From NCBI GenBank assembly GCA_020047725.1, contig JAIFNM010000178.1, positions 1 through 7,649 of the forward strand: 7,649 nucleotides of DNA, in the 5' to 3' direction. Source of the DNA: Betaproteobacteria bacterium (lineage in GTDB: Bacteria > Pseudomonadota > Gammaproteobacteria > Burkholderiales > Rhodocyclaceae). Positions 5,438 to 7,649 of this stretch are shown here, piece by piece. The notes under the pieces are model-generated. The model did no database searches. It had not been told where the DNA came from and was given only the letters and a program-made list of their open reading frames with translations. The number at the start of each line of letters is the position of its first letter. Position 1 is the first letter of the stretch. The translations under genes and the position numbers were made by a program.

Positions 5438-7147
5438 TTGAAGATACGTGCCCCGATGCAATTTCTGCCCCGCTGGATCAGGGCCTATCCACGCGAGCAG
5501 TTTACGACCGACCTGGTGGCCGGACTGATCGTTACTGTGCTGGTGATTCCGCAGAGTTTGGCCTATGCCTTGCTTGCGGGTTTGCCACCGCAAGCTGGTC
5601 TATATGTCAGCATTTTTCCGGTCATTGCTTACGCTTTCTTTGGCAGCAGCATGACTCAAGCCGTTGGTCCGGTCGCCATTACCGCAATCATGACCTTTAC
5701 CGTGCTGAGTCCTCTGGAAACGCCCGGGAGTCCGCACTACATCGCGCTCGCCGCTAGCCTGTCGCTGTTTTCCGGCGTATTGGTTCTGGCCTTTGGTGTG
5801 CTTCGCCTAGGCTTCCTGTCCCAACTGTTGAGCCGGCCGGTAGTCAGCGGGTTCATTTCAGGTTCAGCCGTGCTGATTGTCATCAGCCAGCTCAAATTCC
5901 TGCTTGGCGTGAAGGTCACCGGGTCGACGACCTGGCAGGTCATTTCTTCGCTCGCTGGAAGTGTTTCTCAAACCAGGCCGATGACGCTGCTGATCGGCGG
6001 GGTGGCGTTGGTCGTACTTTATTCATCGCGCAAGTGGCTGTCGAGCGCTTTGCTCAAGACCGGGCTGTCGTCGCGGAATGCTGGTTTTGTGGTCCGCTTG
6101 ATGCCTTTGATCGTTGTCGTGATGGCTACCTTGCTCGTAGTCAGGTTCGATCTTGATCAGAAACACGCCGTCGCCGTGGTCGGCACCGTGCAAGAAGGCT
6201 TGGCTTCCTTCACTTTTTTTGCTCCCAGCCTGGATTCACTCAAGATTTTGACCGTGCCGGCGCTGATCCTGGCGCTTATCGGCATGGTGCAGAACATCAC
6301 CATGGCGCAGGCGCTGGCGATCAAGCGGCGCGAACGGATTGATGCCAACAGCGAACTGGTCGGGCTGGGCACGGCCAATATCGTTGCCGCGTTTTATGGT
6401 GGGATGCCCGTCGGCGGCGGCCTGTCGCGCTCGGCGGTCAACGTTGCGGCGGGCGCGCAAAGTCCATTGGCCAGTATCGTTTCTGCGACGGCCATGTTGG
6501 GCATCGTGGCGACGGGAACGCACTGGCTTGCCAGGCTGCCGCTCGCCGTGCTGGCGGCAAGTATCGTGATCGCCGCCATTAGCATGATTGACATCAAGGC
6601 GTTTCGCCAGGCGTGGTCATATGATCGCGCCGATGCGTTTGCGTTGCTCGGAACCGGGCTGGGCGTGCTGGTTCTCGGACTGGAGCTGGGAATCGCACTG
6701 GGTATCGGTTTGTCGCTGGCAACCCTGCTCGTACGCGCCAGTACACCGCATATCGCTGTTATCGGGCGAATTGCTGGTAGCGAGCATTTTCGCAATGTCG
6801 AAAGGCACGGCGTTGAAACCATTCCCGGCGTGTTATTTCTGCGCATCGACGAGAGCCTGTTTTTCGGAAACCTGAGCGCCGTCGAATCACGCCTTGGCAC
6901 CGAGCTGGAAAAAGCGGCCGATACCCACGACGTTGTGTTGATCATGAGTGCGGTCAATCGTATCGATACTACGGCCATGGAAGTGCTGACCGATATCAAC
7001 CGCGAACTGGGCAGTCGGAAAATCAGATTGCATTTGGCTGAAGTCAAAGGTCCGGTTCAGGATCGACTGATCCGTTCGCCGCTATGGAAGGCTCTGTCTG
7101 GGCACGTCCATCTCTCGGTCAACGACGCTTTCGAACTTCTTGGATAA
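5438..7147 (+). CDS. SulP-family (SLC26-type) anion transporter with STAS domain
   Basis: Inner-membrane anion transporter of the SulP family, which carries sulfate, bicarbonate or dicarboxylates; the substrate cannot be read from sequence, and sulfate is only the commonest label. Length 569 residues, normal for the family. Residues about 25-435 form the membrane part: DLVAGLIVTVLVIPQSLAYA (25-44), the SulP signature region GLPPQAGLYVSIFPVIAYAFFGSS (48-71), GPVAITA (77-83), and GGMPVGGGLSRSAVNVAAGA (321-340). A cytoplasmic STAS domain (about 438-568) follows, with the NRIDTTAMEVL loop (Asp510-Thr511) where related domains bind or are phosphorylated. The helix near 280-294 reads IGMVQNITMAQALA, with Gln285 where most relatives have Glu. 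TTG start chosen from the ribosome binding site; the ATG six codons later is the alternative. Transcribed alone, ending at a strong inverted repeat. Confidence 0.92.
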   Translation: MKIRAPMQFLPRWIRAYPREQFTTDLVAGLIVTVLVIPQSLAYALLAGLPPQAGLYVSIFPVIAYAFFGSSMTQAVGPVAITAIMTFTVLSPLETPGSPHYIALAASLSLFSGVLVLAFGVLRLGFLSQLLSRPVVSGFISGSAVLIVISQLKFLLGVKVTGSTTWQVISSLAGSVSQTRPMTLLIGGVALVVLYSSRKWLSSALLKTGLSSRNAGFVVRLMPLIVVVMATLLVVRFDLDQKHAVAVVGTVQEGLASFTFFAPSLDSLKILTVPALILALIGMVQNITMAQALAIKRRERIDANSELVGLGTANIVAAFYGGMPVGGGLSRSAVNVAAGAQSPLASIVSATAMLGIVATGTHWLARLPLAVLAASIVIAAISMIDIKAFRQAWSYDRADAFALLGTGLGVLVLGLELGIALGIGLSLATLLVRASTPHIAVIGRIAGSEHFRNVERHGVETIPGVLFLRIDESLFFGNLSAVESRLGTELEKAADTHDVVLIMSAVNRIDTTAMEVLTDINRELGSRKIRLHLAEVKGPVQDRLIRSPLWKALSGHVHLSVNDAFELLG

Positions 7148-7166
7148 CATCAACTGCCTGGTGCTC

Positions 7167-7201
7167 ACAAAACCGAGCATTCCTGAAAACCTCGGTTTTG
7201 T
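7167..7201. terminator. bidirectional terminator-like inverted repeat between convergent genes
   Basis: ACAAAACCGAG (7167-7177) and CTCGGTTTTGT (7191-7201) are perfect 11-bp inverted arms around a 13-nt loop. It lies 19 nt after the SulP stop and touches the DUF167 stop (7201-7203), so it can serve both converging transcripts. The U-run is within the 3' arm rather than after it. A second, competing hairpin is possible: CCTGAAAACC (7182-7191) with GGTTTTGTCAGG (7194-7205), using a 2-nt bulge. Confidence 0.72.
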
Positions 7202-7488
7202 CAGGCGCCTAGCAAGAGTTTTTCCGTATCCGCCGGTGCGTCGATTACGGCAAGAACTTTGCGTCGCGATGTCTGGCCGCTTTTCAGGCTGACGGCCGAC
7301 TTTGACAGCCCGAGCCGCTCGGCGACAAACTCGATCAGGGCGGCGTTGGCCTTGCCATCAACGGGCGGGGCGGCAAGCCTGATCTTCAGTGCATCGCCGT
7401 ACAGGCCGGCGACTTCCGTTTTCTTCGCACCCGGCTGGATGTGCAGTGTCAGCGTCGTGCGCCCGTCGCCCTCGCGCAGCCAGTCCAT
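7201..7488 (-). CDS. DUF167 / YggU-family protein
   Basis: A 95-residue cytoplasmic protein of the DUF167 (UPF0235, E. coli YggU) family, whose role is not established. The family core is intact: LHIQPGAKKTEVAGLYGDAL (15-34), KIRLAAPPVDGKANAALIEF (35-54), then VSLKSGQTSRRKVLAV (66-81). The ATG lies 2 nt after the YggT stop with no clear Shine-Dalgarno, so translation is probably coupled. YggT followed by DUF167, often downstream of yggS and proC, is a familiar proteobacterial arrangement. Its stop abuts the inverted repeat that ends the SulP gene. Confidence 0.92.
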   Translation of the reverse strand: MDWLREGDGRTTLTLHIQPGAKKTEVAGLYGDALKIRLAAPPVDGKANAALIEFVAERLGLSKSAVSLKSGQTSRRKVLAVIDAPADTEKLLLGA

Positions 7489-7490
7489 CG

Positions 7491-7649
7491 CTAAACGAAG
7501 ATCAGAACAAGTTGCGCCAGAATAATGGCGATCAGCGGTGAGAGGTCAATGTTGGCAATCGGCGGAACAAAGCGCTGAATCGGCCTGAGGAAGGGTTGAG
7601 TCAGTTGTGAAACCGGCTGCCCGAGCGGCGAATACGGATTGACCCACGA
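7491..7649 (-). CDS. YggT-family membrane protein, C-terminal 52 residues (5' part outside window)
   Basis: C-terminal half of a YggT-family integral inner-membrane protein. The part seen starts in SWVNPYSPLGQPVSQLTQPF, continues with LRPIQRFVPP and ends with a hydrophobic helix (IDLSPLIAIILAQLVLIFV). This is the second of the two YggT repeats: the conserved NPYSP and FLRPIRR-like motifs followed by the terminal transmembrane segment. E. coli YggT is linked to osmotic-stress tolerance, but the function of the family is not settled. The stop codon TAG (7491-7493) is separated from the DUF167 ATG by 2 nt, so the two genes are one operon. Confidence 0.92.
   Translation of the reverse strand, partial: SWVNPYSPLGQPVSQLTQPFLRPIQRFVPPIANIDLSPLIAIILAQLVLIFV

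Noticed and set aside
5278..5757. 159-codon plus-strand frame overlapping the start of the SulP gene
   Set aside because: No ribosome binding site, and over 300 nt of it run out of frame through strongly conserved SulP sequence; the product shows no family features.
6394..7047. 217-codon minus-strand frame
   Set aside because: Antisense to the conserved SulP core and STAS domain; Ser/Thr-rich translation typical of a shadow frame.

Overview
The window looks like chromosomal DNA of a betaproteobacterium, most likely from or near the Rhodocyclales (Dechloromonas/Azonexus/Accumulibacter-like). This is inferred from the gene order dacC - D-amino acid aminotransferase - DUF493 - lipB - lipA, from YggT followed by DUF167, and from protein similarity recalled from memory; no search was run. 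No mobile element, CRISPR array, tRNA or rRNA was found.

Positions 1-3139, minus strand, form a tight five-gene cluster. It runs dacC (PBP5/6-type D,D-carboxypeptidase), then a class IV D-amino acid aminotransferase, a DUF493/YbeD protein, lipB (octanoyltransferase) and the first 71 codons of lipA (lipoyl synthase). Gaps and overlaps of 4-8 nt suggest one translationally coupled operon, and a perfect extended -10 box lies just upstream of dacC. The striking point is that lipB is broken: a perfect 20-bp tandem duplication at 748-788 shifts the frame after about 31 codons. Deleting one copy restores a normal 209-residue LipB with its catalytic Lys and Cys.

Positions 3288-4620, minus strand, hold four small genes: an exported protein resembling surface-adhesin protein E, a KTSC-domain protein with a perfect Shine-Dalgarno sequence, a 34-residue single-helix membrane peptide, and a 100-residue protein I do not recognise. 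The last two are 16 nt apart, each with a good ribosome binding site, and probably form a small operon.

Positions 4621-5437 carry no convincing gene. There is a 72-codon open stretch without a start codon (minus strand), and a possible 33-codon leader ORF whose TAA directly abuts the start of the next gene.

Positions 5438-7147, plus strand, encode a SulP-family anion transporter with a C-terminal STAS domain, probably started at TTG. A strong inverted repeat at 7167-7201 separates it from the convergent minus-strand genes DUF167 (YggU-like) and the C-terminal end of YggT, which runs off the right edge.

The most informative observations are the lipB duplication and the small unannotated membrane peptide. 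Nothing here amounts to a demonstrated new system.
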